DNA from: Stigmatella aurantiaca DW4/3-1
GTDB taxonomy: Bacteria; Myxococcota; Myxococcia; Myxococcales; Myxococcaceae
Length of the DNA: 64,000 bases
Direction of reading: 5' to 3'
Assembly: GCF_000165485.1 (NCBI RefSeq)
Contig: NC_014623.1
Coordinates: forward strand, 3,491,501-3,555,500
Positions 1 to 9,350 of the stretch are shown here, one piece after another. The position numbers and the translations under genes are program-made. Every line of letters starts with the position of its first letter. The stretch's first letter is position 1. The notes beneath the pieces were generated by a model that saw only the letters and a list, made by a program, of their open reading frames with translations, was not told where the DNA came from and did not search any database.

Positions 1-1371
1 CTCGTGGCCCGGGCCTTTGATGCCGCCGGGAACGTGGGCACGAGCGCCCCGGTGAACTTCACCCTCAACAACCCGGGCTTCGCTGCCTATGACACGGTGC
101 TCAAGGCGCCCAAGTGCGGCACCGTGGGGCCGCTCTGCGACACGGGCGCCCTGCTCCAGGGCCGAGGCTCCACGGGCCCCGAGGTGAACGCGCCGAACAC
201 GCTCCGGAGCTCCTGCTACGACGGCAGCAGCGGTTCCTACCAGAGCGATGAGTCCCTGGAGGGGCTGCGGGTCTCCACCAACGATGGCTCGGAGTTCGCG
301 CCTGGCAAGACGGTGACCGTGACGGCGCGGGTCTGGGCTTACGGCGGCGGCTTCGGTGCCGACTCGCTGGACCTGTACTTCACGGCGGATGCCAACAACC
401 CCTCGTGGACCTTCCTCACCACCGTGAAGCCCACGGCCAGCGGGGCGCAGACCCTGACCGCCACGTACACCCTGCCCTCGGGGGGGCTCCAGGCCATCCG
501 GGGCGTCTTCCGGTACTTCGGAAGCGCGGTGGTCTGCCCCAACGGCAGCTACGACGACATCGACGATCTCGCCTTCGCGGTGCGGAGCAGCGGCGGCGGC
601 GGCGATGTCACGCCCCCCGTGACGTCCCTGACGTCTCCGTCCGCCGGAGCTCAGCTCGGTGGCACGGTGAAGATCAGCGCCACGGCGTCCGACAACGTGG
701 GCGTCACCAAGGTCGAGTTCTACGCCGGGAACACCCTGCTGGGGACGGACACCTCCGCCCCCTATGAGCTCTCCTGGAACACCCTGAGCGTGGCCAATGG
801 CAGTTATGCGTTGACCAGCAGGGCCTATGACGCCGTGGGGAACGTGGGCCGCTCGGTTGCGGTCTCGGTCAGCGTGAACAACGCCTCGACGGGTTGCAGC
901 GGCACCGCGCAGTTGCTGCTCAATCCCGGCTTCGAGGGCGGAAATGTGGACTGGAGCGCCTCCAGCGGGGTGATTGCGAACAGCTCCGGCACGGCTCGCA
1001 CGGGAAGCTGGCGGGCGCTGCTGGGCGGCCAGGGCGAGGGGGGAACGCACACGCTGTCGCAGCAGATCACCATCCCCGCGGGGGCGTGCACCGCCTCCCT
1101 CAAGTTCTGGCTGAAGGTCTCCACGGATGAGTTCCTCACGGGGCCCGCCTGGGACACGCTCAGCGTGCAGATCCAGAGCAGCGCGGGGCCGGTGCTGGCG
1201 ACCCTGGCCACCTTCAGCAACCTGGATGGCGGCTCGAGCTACGTGCAGCGGACCTTGGATCTCTCCGCCTACAAGGGGCAGACCGTCCGGGTCTATTTCG
1301 AGTCGAACGAGGACTTCTCGAACCAGACCAGCTTCTTGGTGGATGACGTCTCGGCGGTGGTGACGCGGTAG
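1..1371 (+). CDS. Secreted multidomain Ig-like/jelly-roll protein, C-terminal part (5' truncated by the window edge)
   Basis: The frame is already open at base 1, so the true start lies outside the window; 456 residues are visible. They comprise the end of an Ig-like beta-sandwich (DAAGNVG), a domain of about 165 residues with paired cysteines (CGTVGPLC, later SCYDG and VCPNGSYDD), a second complete Ig-like domain of the bacterial type that ends again in DAVGNVG, and a C-terminal domain beginning LLLNPGFEGG that resembles carbohydrate-binding or MAM-like jelly rolls. Such modules are common at the C-terminus of secreted myxobacterial proteases and glycosidases, where they help adhesion or substrate binding. 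The catalytic part, if there is one, lies upstream. The architecture is well supported, the enzymatic identity is not. Confidence 0.75.
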   Translation, partial: LVARAFDAAGNVGTSAPVNFTLNNPGFAAYDTVLKAPKCGTVGPLCDTGALLQGRGSTGPEVNAPNTLRSSCYDGSSGSYQSDESLEGLRVSTNDGSEFAPGKTVTVTARVWAYGGGFGADSLDLYFTADANNPSWTFLTTVKPTASGAQTLTATYTLPSGGLQAIRGVFRYFGSAVVCPNGSYDDIDDLAFAVRSSGGGGDVTPPVTSLTSPSAGAQLGGTVKISATASDNVGVTKVEFYAGNTLLGTDTSAPYELSWNTLSVANGSYALTSRAYDAVGNVGRSVAVSVSVNNASTGCSGTAQLLLNPGFEGGNVDWSASSGVIANSSGTARTGSWRALLGGQGEGGTHTLSQQITIPAGACTASLKFWLKVSTDEFLTGPAWDTLSVQIQSSAGPVLATLATFSNLDGGSSYVQRTLDLSAYKGQTVRVYFESNEDFSNQTSFLVDDVSAVVTR

Positions 1372-1382
1372 ACCCCTGGGAG

Positions 1383-1401
1383 GGGGGCCTGTGCGGCCCC
1401 C
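1383..1401 (+). terminator. GC-rich hairpin after the Ig-domain protein gene
   Basis: GGGGGCC and GGCCCCC form a perfect 7-bp stem around a 5-base loop, 12 bases after the stop codon at 1371. No clear T tract follows, as is usual in very GC-rich genomes. The remaining bases up to 1585 show no gene; they include a second G/C-rich inverted stretch near 1516-1555 and probably the promoter of the next gene. Confidence 0.5.
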
Positions 1402-1585
1402 TTCTCAGATGGATGGGGAAAGGCCGTACTGTCAGTAAAGCGCACGGGAGGAGCACGCCCGCTGCGGCCATGGACGGAAAGTTCTCCTTATACAGTCAAG
1501 GTGAACTTTACGTGGGAAGGGGGCCCCCCTTCGTGTTCGTTGAAGAAGGGGGCAGAATCAGCCGGTTCTTACCGGAGACTTCTCA

Positions 1586-2125
1586 ATGTTCGGTCAACTT
1601 CTGCTTTGGGTGCGGCGCAACTCGCGCAAAGCGCTCGCGCTTGCGCTCGCCCCTGGCTTGGTCGCACTCGCTTTTGATTCGGCGGTGTCTCATTGGGCAG
1701 GGAAGGACTTCGACAACCGGTGGCAGGCGATCCCGGTGGTCTATGGCGTCGTCGGCTTCATCCTGCTGACGGCCATGTGCATCCCGAAGTCGCGGACGGT
1801 GTTCTCCTGGACGGCCCGCCTGGTGGGCGGTGCGGGCGTGCTGGTGGGCGTGGTGGGCACGTACATCCACGCCACCGCGTTCTTCAAGGAACTGGGCGGG
1901 GACTACTCGGCCGCGAACCTCGAGGGGGCTCTGTCGGTGGCGCCCCCCTTGCTCGCGCCGCTGAGTTTCGTGGGTGTGGGTGCCCTGCTCGCCCTGTTGC
2001 CGAGCGCGAAGCTGCTGTTCCGCCTGCGGGTTGGCGTGGCTCCGGTTGCGCAGGGCGCAGGGGGCGCCCTTCACCATTTGGAAGAAGGGCAGGAGCGGGC
2101 GCGCGCGGTTCGGAAAAGTGCCTGA
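1586..2125 (+). CDS. Small integral membrane protein of unknown function
   Basis: A 179-residue protein with about four hydrophobic segments (near residues 17-32, 48-65, 76-96 and 112-145) and a charged C-terminal tail. The N-terminus carries several Arg/Lys residues before the first segment, consistent with an inner-membrane protein whose N-terminus is cytoplasmic. ATG is used, with a GGAGA-like ribosome-binding site (accGGAGActtctcATG). I recognise no catalytic motif or named family. It sits 67 bases upstream of an FUSC exporter on the same strand, so the two may be co-transcribed and work together, but that is inference from position only. Confidence 0.65.
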   Translation: MFGQLLLWVRRNSRKALALALAPGLVALAFDSAVSHWAGKDFDNRWQAIPVVYGVVGFILLTAMCIPKSRTVFSWTARLVGGAGVLVGVVGTYIHATAFFKELGGDYSAANLEGALSVAPPLLAPLSFVGVGALLALLPSAKLLFRLRVGVAPVAQGAGGALHHLEEGQERARAVRKSA

Positions 2126-2129
2126 GTTT

Positions 2130-2168
2130 CGTCGGTCCTTCACCCGACGGAACCGTTGTTCCCGTCGG
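2130..2168 (+). promoter_or_regulatory. Mutually exclusive hairpins before the FUSC gene (attenuator-like)
   Basis: Three short elements lie between the membrane-protein stop and the FUSC start: CGTCGG at 2130-2135, CCGACGG at 2144-2150 and CCGTCGG at 2162-2168. The middle one can pair with either neighbour (6 or 7 bp), so two alternative stem-loops compete. This is the geometry of an attenuator, but the stems are short and chance is possible. Confidence 0.25.
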
Positions 2169-2192
2169 CTTCTGGCGTCATAACCGCGCCCG

Positions 2193-4391
2193 ATGCTCCG
2201 GCGCCTGGTGGAACACACGAAGGAGGTGGCCCGTTTTGCGCCGGTGAAGCCGGCGGTCATGGCGGGCGTCCGGGCGGCGATCGCCACCATCCTCCCCGTG
2301 GTGGTCGCCAGCGCCCTCCACCTGCCGGATGCCCTGTGGCTGAGTGTGGGAGGTTTTAATACTTCCTTCGCGGACCGAGGCGGCTCCTACCGGACCCGCG
2401 CCCTGAGCATGAGCGCTGGGTTGTTGGCGGGCGCCCTCTCTGCCCTCGCCGGTGGGTGGTGGGGGCACCATCCGCTCGTGGCCATCCCGGTGGCTTTTGT
2501 GTGGATCACCGCGTGCTCCTACGCGGGCGTCTTCGGGGCGGCGGCGAACGTGGTGGGCAACACCTCGGCCAGTGCCTTCGTCATCTCCATGGCCTTGCCC
2601 TCCTCGAGCCTCTCCGAGGTGCTGCTCCGGGCGGGTCTCCTGGGCCTGGGTGGCCTCTGGGCCTTGGTGCTCTCCCTGGTGCTCTGGCCGATCCGGCCTT
2701 ACCGGCCCGCCCGCCTCGCCGTCTCCCAGTGCTTCCAGCGCGTGGCGGACTACGCGGGCGCGGTGGGCCAGCTCTCCCGAGGAGGGGCCGAAGGGACTGC
2801 CTGGCAGGCCGTCATTCTGGGGCACCACGGGCGGATTCGCGAGGCGCTCGAGGTGGCGGGCAGCACCCTGGCGGCCACCCGCCGAGGGAGGGGGGAGAGT
2901 GGACGGGGGGAGCGGCTCCTGGTGCTGCTCCAGATGGCGGACGCCCTGTTCAGGACGATGATCGCCCTGGGGGATGTGATGGAGAGCCTGGTGCAGGAGC
3001 ACCGGGAGACGCCAGGCGGGGCGGAGGTGGCGCGTACCCTGGCGGCCTTCTCGGCCACGCTCCAGGAACTGGCGCGCATCACCGAGACCGAAGGCCGGGC
3101 GCGCTCCCTGCCTTCGCTGGAGTGGGGCGCGGCCTCCTTCAAGGCGGTCCTCGTGCGATCGGATACGCTCGGCGAGCCCCGTCCCCTGGAGGGGAGCGAG
3201 CGGGCGAAATGTCTGCACGCGGCGCGGCTCCTGGAGCGGCTGCGCGAGTTCTCGGAGGCCGCGGTGAGGATGGCCACGGGCCTGTCTGGCGAACGGCTTC
3301 CCTCCCGGAGGAACCCCGTCGTGCAGCGCCCCTCGGTGCTCGGGCCGCTCCGGGACAACCTCTCGATGGACTCGGTGGTGCTCCGGCATGCGCTTCGGGT
3401 GGGGTTCACCACGACGCTCGCCATCGGGTTGTCGGCCCGCTTCATCCAGAGCCATGGCTACTGGGTGACGATCACCGTGTTGACCATCATGCAGCCCTAT
3501 ACCGGTGCCACCTTCCTCAAGGGGTTGCAGCGGGTGGCGGGCACGATGGTGGGAGGCATTCTCGCCGTCGTGGTGGCCTCCTGGCTCCACGAGCCCCAGG
3601 CCATCCTGGTGCTGGTGTTCCTGACCGTGGCGATCAGCATCGCCGTCATCCCGCTCAACTACGGGCTCTACACCGTCTTTCTCACGCTGACGTTCGTGCT
3701 CCTGGCCGAGGTGGGGACCGGAGATTGGGGGCTGGCCCGGGTACGCATCCTCAACACGCTGATCGGTGGTGCCCTGGCCCTGGCGTGCACTTGGTTGCTC
3801 TGGGAACGGCCGGAGCGGGAGCTCTTCCCCAAGCAATTGGCGGCGGCGCTGCGGGCCAACCGGGACTATTTCCTCCTCGTCTTCTCCACCGGTCTAGAAG
3901 GCGGCCGGGGCGTGGATGAGGCGCTCTCCGAGGCGCAGCGGAAGATGGGCCTGGAGACGCTCAACGCGGAGGCTTCCTTCCAGCGCCTGCTGTCCGAGCC
4001 CCGGAGGCGGACCGAGCCGCTCGAGCCTTTGATGACCTTGCTGACCTACACGCGGCGCCTCGCGGCGTCGGTCATCTCCATTGCCTCTTCCTTTCAATAC
4101 CTGGGGATGGAGCGGTCCCGCGAGCGGCTGGAGTGCTTCGTGGGCGTGGCGGGACGGGTCCTGGAGGATCTGGCCGAGGCGGTGAGCACGGGGCGGACGC
4201 CCGCGCCGCTCGTGGATTTCGAGGAAGTGCTCGGCGGGCACGCGTTTCCCCCGGAAGGGACGGACTCGCTGCTGGGAATTCAGCTCGAGCGAGTGGCGCG
4301 CCACCTCACCATCTTGCACGGCGCGGCGTCTCGCCGGGGGGACCGCACCCCGTTCGAGTGTCCTCCCAGCCCGGCAAAGGCGCCCGCGTAA
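2193..4391 (+). CDS. FUSC family (fusaric acid resistance/aromatic acid exporter-like) membrane protein
   Basis: A 732-residue protein with the duplicated FUSC layout: an N-terminal bundle of hydrophobic helices (about residues 22-185), a long soluble helical region, a second membrane bundle (about 400-560) and a cytoplasmic C-terminal helical domain. The segment beginning HGYWVTITVLTI and continuing with QPY and LKGLQRVAGT is typical of the second FUSC module. Relatives (YccS/YhfK, AaeB) export aromatic carboxylic acids or act on envelope compounds, usually with an energy-coupling partner, though no HlyD-type adaptor is encoded nearby. The ATG at 2193 lacks a strong ribosome-binding site, so a slightly later start is possible. 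Family assignment is firm, substrate unknown. Confidence 0.85.
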   Translation: MLRRLVEHTKEVARFAPVKPAVMAGVRAAIATILPVVVASALHLPDALWLSVGGFNTSFADRGGSYRTRALSMSAGLLAGALSALAGGWWGHHPLVAIPVAFVWITACSYAGVFGAAANVVGNTSASAFVISMALPSSSLSEVLLRAGLLGLGGLWALVLSLVLWPIRPYRPARLAVSQCFQRVADYAGAVGQLSRGGAEGTAWQAVILGHHGRIREALEVAGSTLAATRRGRGESGRGERLLVLLQMADALFRTMIALGDVMESLVQEHRETPGGAEVARTLAAFSATLQELARITETEGRARSLPSLEWGAASFKAVLVRSDTLGEPRPLEGSERAKCLHAARLLERLREFSEAAVRMATGLSGERLPSRRNPVVQRPSVLGPLRDNLSMDSVVLRHALRVGFTTTLAIGLSARFIQSHGYWVTITVLTIMQPYTGATFLKGLQRVAGTMVGGILAVVVASWLHEPQAILVLVFLTVAISIAVIPLNYGLYTVFLTLTFVLLAEVGTGDWGLARVRILNTLIGGALALACTWLLWERPERELFPKQLAAALRANRDYFLLVFSTGLEGGRGVDEALSEAQRKMGLETLNAEASFQRLLSEPRRRTEPLEPLMTLLTYTRRLAASVISIASSFQYLGMERSRERLECFVGVAGRVLEDLAEAVSTGRTPAPLVDFEEVLGGHAFPPEGTDSLLGIQLERVARHLTILHGAASRRGDRTPFECPPSPAKAPA

Positions 4392-4400
4392 AACAGGGGC

Positions 4401-5345
4401 TCAGCGTGCGGCCTCGGCGAGTGCCCGCACTTCCTCGGCACATCCCCAGGACAGGGTGACCCCGGCGCCCCCGTGGCCGTAGTTGTGGATGACCCGGCGT
4501 TCCCCGAGGTGCTCTGCCTCGAGGCGCACGGAGGGACGTCCCGGCCTCAAGCCGACCCGGTGCTCCACGACATTCAGCGGGGTTCCCTCGGGCAACAGCC
4601 GCCGACAGCGCGAGAGGATGCCCTCGGCCTCCGTGGCACTGGGCGTCAGCGAGTCCACGCCGCCTTCGGCGGTTCCCCCCAGGATGCAGTCGGTGGCGCG
4701 GGGGATGAGGTAGGTCATGCCGCGCGCTTCGCTCTCATCGATGAGGAAACGGGGGGTGGGGGAGGGGGACACGCGCAGCACTTCACCTCGAATGGGGAAG
4801 AGCGCCTCATCGCCCACCAGCGTGCGGGCTCCCAGGCCCGTGCAGTTGACCACGGTCGGCGCTTCGCTCCAGGCCTCCTCCAGGGAGTGGACCTCGCGCT
4901 GGCGCAGGCGCCCCCCCAACTCGTGGAAGCGCTCCAGAAGGAAGGGCAGGTAGCGCGGCATCTCGATGACGGGAACTTCGAAGGCATAGCCCTCGGAGTA
5001 GCCGGGAGGCAGCTCGCCGGGAGCGGCCCTGCGGAAGCCGGGCACGCTGGAGGCCCACCAAGGGTCTTGAACCGTCTCGGTGAAGAGCTCGGCCCCGTGA
5101 ACCATCTGAACGCCCGTCTCCGGCCGGCCCGCCAGCGAGCGCAGCACCTCGTAGGTGCGCTGTCCCCATCCGAGGACGCGCTCTTTGGGAGAGGCCAGGT
5201 AGGGGTACCACATGGCGGCGGCGACATCCGAGGTGGTGTGAGGGGACAGCTCGCGGGCCCAGAGCTGCACGGCATGGCCTGCCTCCAGCAGGCGGATTCC
5301 GCACGAGAGCCCCGAGACCCCTCCTCCCAAGACGATGAAGTCCAT
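4401..5345 (-). CDS. FAD-dependent amino-acid oxidase (D-amino-acid oxidase/DAO family)
   Basis: A 314-residue flavoenzyme. It starts with the dinucleotide-binding motif VLGGGVSGLSCG at residues 4-15 and has DAO-family signatures: the AAAMWYPY stretch after the FAD site, NCTGLGARTL in the middle, and HNYGHGGAGVTLSWG near the end, which contacts FAD. It should oxidise a D-amino acid or related amine to the imino/oxo acid and make hydrogen peroxide. Length and motif order match the D-amino-acid/D-aspartate oxidases rather than glycine oxidase. ATG at 5345 has GAGGG eight bases upstream. The reading frame stays open far upstream but that part is a shadow of the next gene. It lies 11 bases after the stop of the radical SAM gene, so the two form an operon. 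Confidence 0.85.
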   Translation of the reverse strand: MDFIVLGGGVSGLSCGIRLLEAGHAVQLWARELSPHTTSDVAAAMWYPYLASPKERVLGWGQRTYEVLRSLAGRPETGVQMVHGAELFTETVQDPWWASSVPGFRRAAPGELPPGYSEGYAFEVPVIEMPRYLPFLLERFHELGGRLRQREVHSLEEAWSEAPTVVNCTGLGARTLVGDEALFPIRGEVLRVSPSPTPRFLIDESEARGMTYLIPRATDCILGGTAEGGVDSLTPSATEAEGILSRCRRLLPEGTPLNVVEHRVGLRPGRPSVRLEAEHLGERRVIHNYGHGGAGVTLSWGCAEEVRALAEAAR

Positions 5346-5356
5346 CCTCAAGTCCC

Positions 5357-7267
5357 TCAGCGGGCCCGCCGCTCCTCGCGGCGCCTGCGATCGGCCTCGC
5401 CCGCGCTCTCGGGAGGCACCAGGGCGCTGGGCCCGCGGCCAATGAGATCCTTGCGGCCCGCCAGCTCCAGGGCCTCCCGGGCCATGGGCCAGTGCTCGGG
5501 GTTCCAGTAGAGCAGGAGCGCCTTCTGGAGCCGCTTCTCCCGCAGGCCCCGCGCCGTGTAGACGGGCTCCATCTTCAGCGGATCGATCCCCGTGTAATAC
5601 ATGGTGGTGGCCACGGCCATCGGGGTGGGGATGAAGTCCTGCACCTGGCGGGGCCGCTTGCCGTTCTTCTTCAGCCACAGCGCCAGGTCGACCATGTCCT
5701 CCAGCGTCGAGCCGGGGTGCCCGCTGATGAAGTAGGGGATGTCGTACTGCTCCTTGCCCGCCTCCTCGCTGGCACAGGCGAACATCGTCTGGAAGCGCTC
5801 GAAGCTCTCGATGCCGGGCTTCTTCATCTTCTCCAGCACGCGAGGGGAGACGTGCTCGGGGGCCACCGAGAGCTGGCCTCCCACGTGGTGCGCGGCCAAC
5901 TCCTTCACGTACTCGGGGGAGCGCTCCGCCAGGTCGTACCGCACGCCGCTGGCGATGAAGACGTGCTTGATGCCCTCTTCTTGGCGCACCTCGCGCATGA
6001 GATCGATGAGAGGCCCATGGTCCGTCTGGAGGTTCTCGCAGACGCCCGGGTGCACGCACGACAGCTTGCGGCATTTCTTCTCGATGTCCTCGCTCTTGCA
6101 CTTGAGCTTGTACATGTTGGCCGTGGGGCCACCCAGGTCCGTGATGGTGCCGCGGAAATCCCCCATCCGGCGCAGGGCGCGCACCTCGCGCAGCACGCTC
6201 TCGGCGGAGCGGCTCTGGATGACGCGGCCTTCGTGCTCGGTGATGGAGCAGAAGGTGCACCCGCCAAAGCAGCCGCGCATCAGCACCACGGAGTGCTTCA
6301 CCGTCTCGTAGGCGGGGATGCCCTCGTTCTTGTACATGGGGTGCGGCACGCGGTTGAACGGCAAGTCGTACATCTCGTCCATGGCCACCGCGTCCGCGCC
6401 GGAGCCCACCCCATCCTCGAGGGGCAGCGCGGGAGGGTTCATGAAGATGGCGCGGTTGCCGTGGCGCTGGGCGAGGGGCCGCGCGTTGCCCGGATTGGTC
6501 TCCATCTGGAAGTCGCGCGTCATCACCGCGAAGGCACTCTTGTCCGCCAGGACCTCTTCAAAGGAGGGCAGGACGACCGTCTTGCGGTCCGCGGCCCGCT
6601 TCGCCGGATCCGCCTCGTGGCGCTTCATCTCCGCGTCGTTGATGAGGTAGGCGGTGCCGCGCACATCGCGGATCTGCTCGATGGATTCCCCGCGATTCAT
6701 GCGGTCGGCCACCTCCCAGACGGGGCGCTCGCCCATGCCGAAGATGAGCAGGTCCGCCTTGGCATCGAAGAGGATGGAACGGCGGAGCTTGTCGCTCCAG
6801 TAGTCATAGTGGGCGATGCGCCGCAGCGAGGCCTCGATGCCGCCCAGGATGATGGGGACGTCCGGATAGGCCTCGCGGCAGCGCTGGCCATAGACGATGG
6901 TGGCGCGGTCCGGCCGGCAGTTCGTCCTTCCCCCGGGGCTGTACTGGTCCTCCGAGCGGTTCTTCTTCTGCGCGGTGAGCCGGTTGAGCATCGAGTCGAG
7001 GTTGCCGGCAGCCACCCCGAAAAAGAGGCGGGGCTTGCCCAGCACCTTGAAGGGCTCGGCCGAGTGCCAGTCCGGCTGGGCAATGAGGCCTACCTTGAAC
7101 CCTCGCCCTTCGAGGAACCGGGCGATGAGGACCGGACCGAAGGCGGGATGGTCCACGTAGGCGTCCCCGCTGACGATGATGATGTCCAGCTGCTCCCAGC
7201 CACGGGCCTCCATGTCGGCGCGAGTGGTCGGGAGGAAGGGGTGGGCGTATCGGGCAGGGAAGGCCAT
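5357..7267 (-). CDS. YgiQ family radical SAM protein
   Basis: A 636-residue protein of the UPF0313/YgiQ family. The N-terminal region shows the family opening around [18 protein letters not shown] and [16 protein letters not shown]. The radical SAM cluster motif CX3CX2C is [11 protein letters not shown] in the middle of the protein, followed by the YgiQ-specific segments [16 protein letters not shown] and [12 protein letters not shown]. Members bind a 4Fe-4S cluster and S-adenosylmethionine; the reaction catalysed is not established. The length fits the family (roughly 600-750). ATG at 7267 has GGAGG about 12 bases upstream. It is first in a two-gene unit with the amino-acid oxidase. Confidence 0.92.
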   Translation of the reverse strand: MAFPARYAHPFLPTTRADMEARGWEQLDIIIVSGDAYVDHPAFGPVLIARFLEGRGFKVGLIAQPDWHSAEPFKVLGKPRLFFGVAAGNLDSMLNRLTAQKKNRSEDQYSPGGRTNCRPDRATIVYGQRCREAYPDVPIILGGIEASLRRIAHYDYWSDKLRRSILFDAKADLLIFGMGERPVWEVADRMNRGESIEQIRDVRGTAYLINDAEMKRHEADPAKRAADRKTVVLPSFEEVLADKSAFAVMTRDFQMETNPGNARPLAQRHGNRAIFMNPPALPLEDGVGSGADAVAMDEMYDLPFNRVPHPMYKNEGIPAYETVKHSVVLMRGCFGGCTFCSITEHEGRVIQSRSAESVLREVRALRRMGDFRGTITDLGGPTANMYKLKCKSEDIEKKCRKLSCVHPGVCENLQTDHGPLIDLMREVRQEEGIKHVFIASGVRYDLAERSPEYVKELAAHHVGGQLSVAPEHVSPRVLEKMKKPGIESFERFQTMFACASEEAGKEQYDIPYFISGHPGSTLEDMVDLALWLKKNGKRPRQVQDFIPTPMAVATTMYYTGIDPLKMEPVYTARGLREKRLQKALLLYWNPEHWPMAREALELAGRKDLIGRGPSALVPPESAGEADRRRREERRAR

Positions 7268-7380
7268 GGCGTGTGAGTTCCTCCCCTAATCGGGAAAGGT
7301 CGGGGGAGGCAACTCCCGGAGTAACACCTGCTCCCACCCAAATGATGCCAGGAAGCGCCCGGGAGGGGATTCGAGGGCCC

Positions 7381-8616
7381 TCAGTCGATGAGCGCGGGAT
7401 AGACGAGCTGCCGCAGTTGGGAGCGGAGCGGGTAGGCGCTGGAGGGGAGCAGCTGGGTCATGAACACGACGCTCAGGTGCTCTGAAGGGTCCACCCAGAA
7501 CGCGGTGCTTGCCATGCCGCCCCAGTGGTATTCACCGGGGCTGGTGAGGGTGCGGTGGGCGACCGGGTCGAGGACGACGCCGAAGCCGAGCCCGAACCCG
7601 ACCCCATCGAACCGCGTCTCGGCGAACAGCGGCCGGCCATAGGCGGCGAGGTCCGCCCCGCCCGGCAGGTGGTTGCGGGTCATGTAGGCCACGGTTCTCG
7701 GGGAGAGCAGCCGCGCGCCGTCGAGTTCCCCGCCATTCAGAAGCATCCAGGTGAAGCGCGTGTAGTCGCGCGTCGTGGACACCAGTCCGCCGCCTCCTGA
7801 CAGCCAGGAGGGGCGGCCCATCGCGCCCTTTCCGAGCGAGTCGGAGCGCAGGGGCGCGCTGCGCCCGGGGGCCAGGGTGTACAGCGCCGCCAACCGGCCC
7901 TGCTGGTCGGGGGGACAGCTGAAGGCGGTGTCGGTCATGCCCAGCGGCTGGAAGATGCGCTCGGCGAAGAAGACATCGAGGGTCTGGCCCGAGATGACCT
8001 CGATGAGCCGTCCGAGGACATCCGTCGCCACCGAGTAGTTCCACTCCGCGCCAGGCTGGAAGGTGAGCGGAATCTCGGCCCACGCGCGGACGCATGCGGC
8101 GAGATCAAACCCCTCGGGCACGCCGAACTCGAAGCCTCGGAGCCGGTGAAGTTCATCGGTGACGTGGACGCGGTGAAAGGCATAGGTCAGCCCCGCCGTA
8201 TGGGTCAGCAGGTGCCACACGCGGATGGGCTCCGTCGCGGGCACGGTGACGGGCTTGGCCGCGGTCCCTCCGGTGTACACGCGCGGCGCGGCGAACTCGG
8301 GCAGCCACCGGCTGACGGGATCCGACAGCTCGAAGGCCCCTTCCTCCCACAGCATCATCGCCGCGACGGAGGTGATGGGCTTCGTCATGGAGTAGATGCG
8401 CCAGAGGGTGTCTGTCTCGACCTGACGGCTCGCCTCCTTGTCGGCGAAGCCGTACGAGGTCAGGTGGGCCACCTTGCCGCGGCGCGAGACCATCACCTGC
8501 CAGCCCGCGAGCCGCCCATCGTCGACGTACCGTTTCAGGTGCGTGTCGACACGGCGCAGCTGCTTCGCGTTCAGGCCCACGTCGCCTGGGTCCACATCGA
8601 TGCCGAAGGCCGCCAT
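7381..8616 (-). CDS. Serine hydrolase of the beta-lactamase/class C esterase family
   Basis: A 411-residue protein with the class C beta-lactamase/EstB fold. The nucleophile motif SMTK (S76, K79) lies in YSMTKPITSV and the second motif is YSV (Y194) in WNYSVATD. The third motif is probably within the C-terminal HWGG segment. No signal peptide is evident, so it is likely a cytoplasmic or non-classically located esterase or peptidase rather than an antibiotic-hydrolysing enzyme. I chose the ATG at 8616 because it has GAGGA nine bases upstream; an in-frame start 33 bases earlier has no such site. It appears to be a single gene, flanked by genes of the same strand with about 110-base gaps. Confidence 0.88.
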   Translation of the reverse strand: MAAFGIDVDPGDVGLNAKQLRRVDTHLKRYVDDGRLAGWQVMVSRRGKVAHLTSYGFADKEASRQVETDTLWRIYSMTKPITSVAAMMLWEEGAFELSDPVSRWLPEFAAPRVYTGGTAAKPVTVPATEPIRVWHLLTHTAGLTYAFHRVHVTDELHRLRGFEFGVPEGFDLAACVRAWAEIPLTFQPGAEWNYSVATDVLGRLIEVISGQTLDVFFAERIFQPLGMTDTAFSCPPDQQGRLAALYTLAPGRSAPLRSDSLGKGAMGRPSWLSGGGGLVSTTRDYTRFTWMLLNGGELDGARLLSPRTVAYMTRNHLPGGADLAAYGRPLFAETRFDGVGFGLGFGVVLDPVAHRTLTSPGEYHWGGMASTAFWVDPSEHLSVVFMTQLLPSSAYPLRSQLRQLVYPALID

Positions 8617-8724
8617 GGGTCGAGTCCTCAGGGGGGGATGGCCTGTCACCCTCGGGATGACGGCCTGGAGCCGGGCGGACTTACAATGAAACGAGAGGGT
8701 TTTCAGCCGCCACGTTCGTGCGCC

Positions 8725-9306
8725 TCAGGAGGCGCGGCCCACTTCGGTGGCCCGGGGAACCTCGACCAGACGGCCCGTCTCGACGTGGTAGATGAATCCG
8801 TGGATGGGGATGCGCTTGGGCACCAGGGGGCTGGTGCGGATGCGCTCCACGTCCACCACCACGCTCTCCGCGAGATCCTTGATCGTGAGCCAGTCCACGA
8901 ACTCGCCCTGGGCCGAGCCGGGACCTCGGCCGACGTCCTTCCACTGGCCCTCGTCGAGCACCGCCGTCTCGAGGCTGCTCTTGAGCAGCTCGCGGAGGGT
9001 CTCCTCCGTGAAGAGCTGCATGCCGCAGTGGGTATGGTGGATGACGAAGAACTCCTGGGTGCCCAGCAGCTTGTAGGAGATGACGAGGGAGCGGATGGCA
9101 TCGTCACTCGCACGGCCTCCGGCGTTGCGGATGACGTGCGCATCGCCCTCTTGGAGCCCCGCGAGCTTGGCGGGATCGATGCGCGCGTCCATGCAGGTCA
9201 GGACGGCGAAGCGTCGGGCGGGGGGCAGCGCCAGCTTGCCCTTGTCACCGAACCCCTCGGCATAGGCGGCGTTGGCGGAAAGAACCTCATCGCGAAGCTT
9301 GCTCAT
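8725..9306 (-). CDS. Beta-class carbonic anhydrase
   Basis: A 193-residue enzyme that interconverts CO2 and bicarbonate. The zinc ligands of the beta class are all visible: C38 with the D40/R42 dyad in LTCMDARID, and H91 and C94 in HHTHCGM. The chain then runs to the [10 protein letters not shown] ending usual for the short, clade-D-like beta carbonic anhydrases. The ATG at 9306 with AGGGG nine bases upstream is preferred; the frame extends 31 codons further but that part is AT-richer promoter DNA. Upstream lies a TTGACA promoter with an inverted ATCCG/CGGAT repeat over its -10 region, suggesting regulated transcription. Confidence 0.93.
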   Translation of the reverse strand: MSKLRDEVLSANAAYAEGFGDKGKLALPPARRFAVLTCMDARIDPAKLAGLQEGDAHVIRNAGGRASDDAIRSLVISYKLLGTQEFFVIHHTHCGMQLFTEETLRELLKSSLETAVLDEGQWKDVGRGPGSAQGEFVDWLTIKDLAESVVVDVERIRTSPLVPKRIPIHGFIYHVETGRLVEVPRATEVGRAS

Positions 9307-9350
9307 CGGTGAACCCCTGGATGCGTTCGTGGAGCCTATGGACGTGATGG

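Noticed and set aside
2178-3836. 552-codon open frame on the minus strand under the FUSC gene
   Set aside because: Composition is Gly/His/Arg/Gln-rich as expected for the antisense of a GC-rich gene; no domain is visible, while the plus-strand protein is a clear FUSC member.
4401-6260. Apparent fusion of the FAD oxidase with a 305-residue N-terminal extension
   Set aside because: The extension is an out-of-frame reading of the YgiQ gene with a low-complexity Arg/Pro/Gly/Ala sequence. The oxidase has its own ATG and ribosome-binding site at 5345.
5492-7276. 594-codon plus-strand open frame under the YgiQ gene
   Set aside because: His/Val/Leu/Arg-rich antisense shadow with no motif, opposite a well-supported radical SAM protein.
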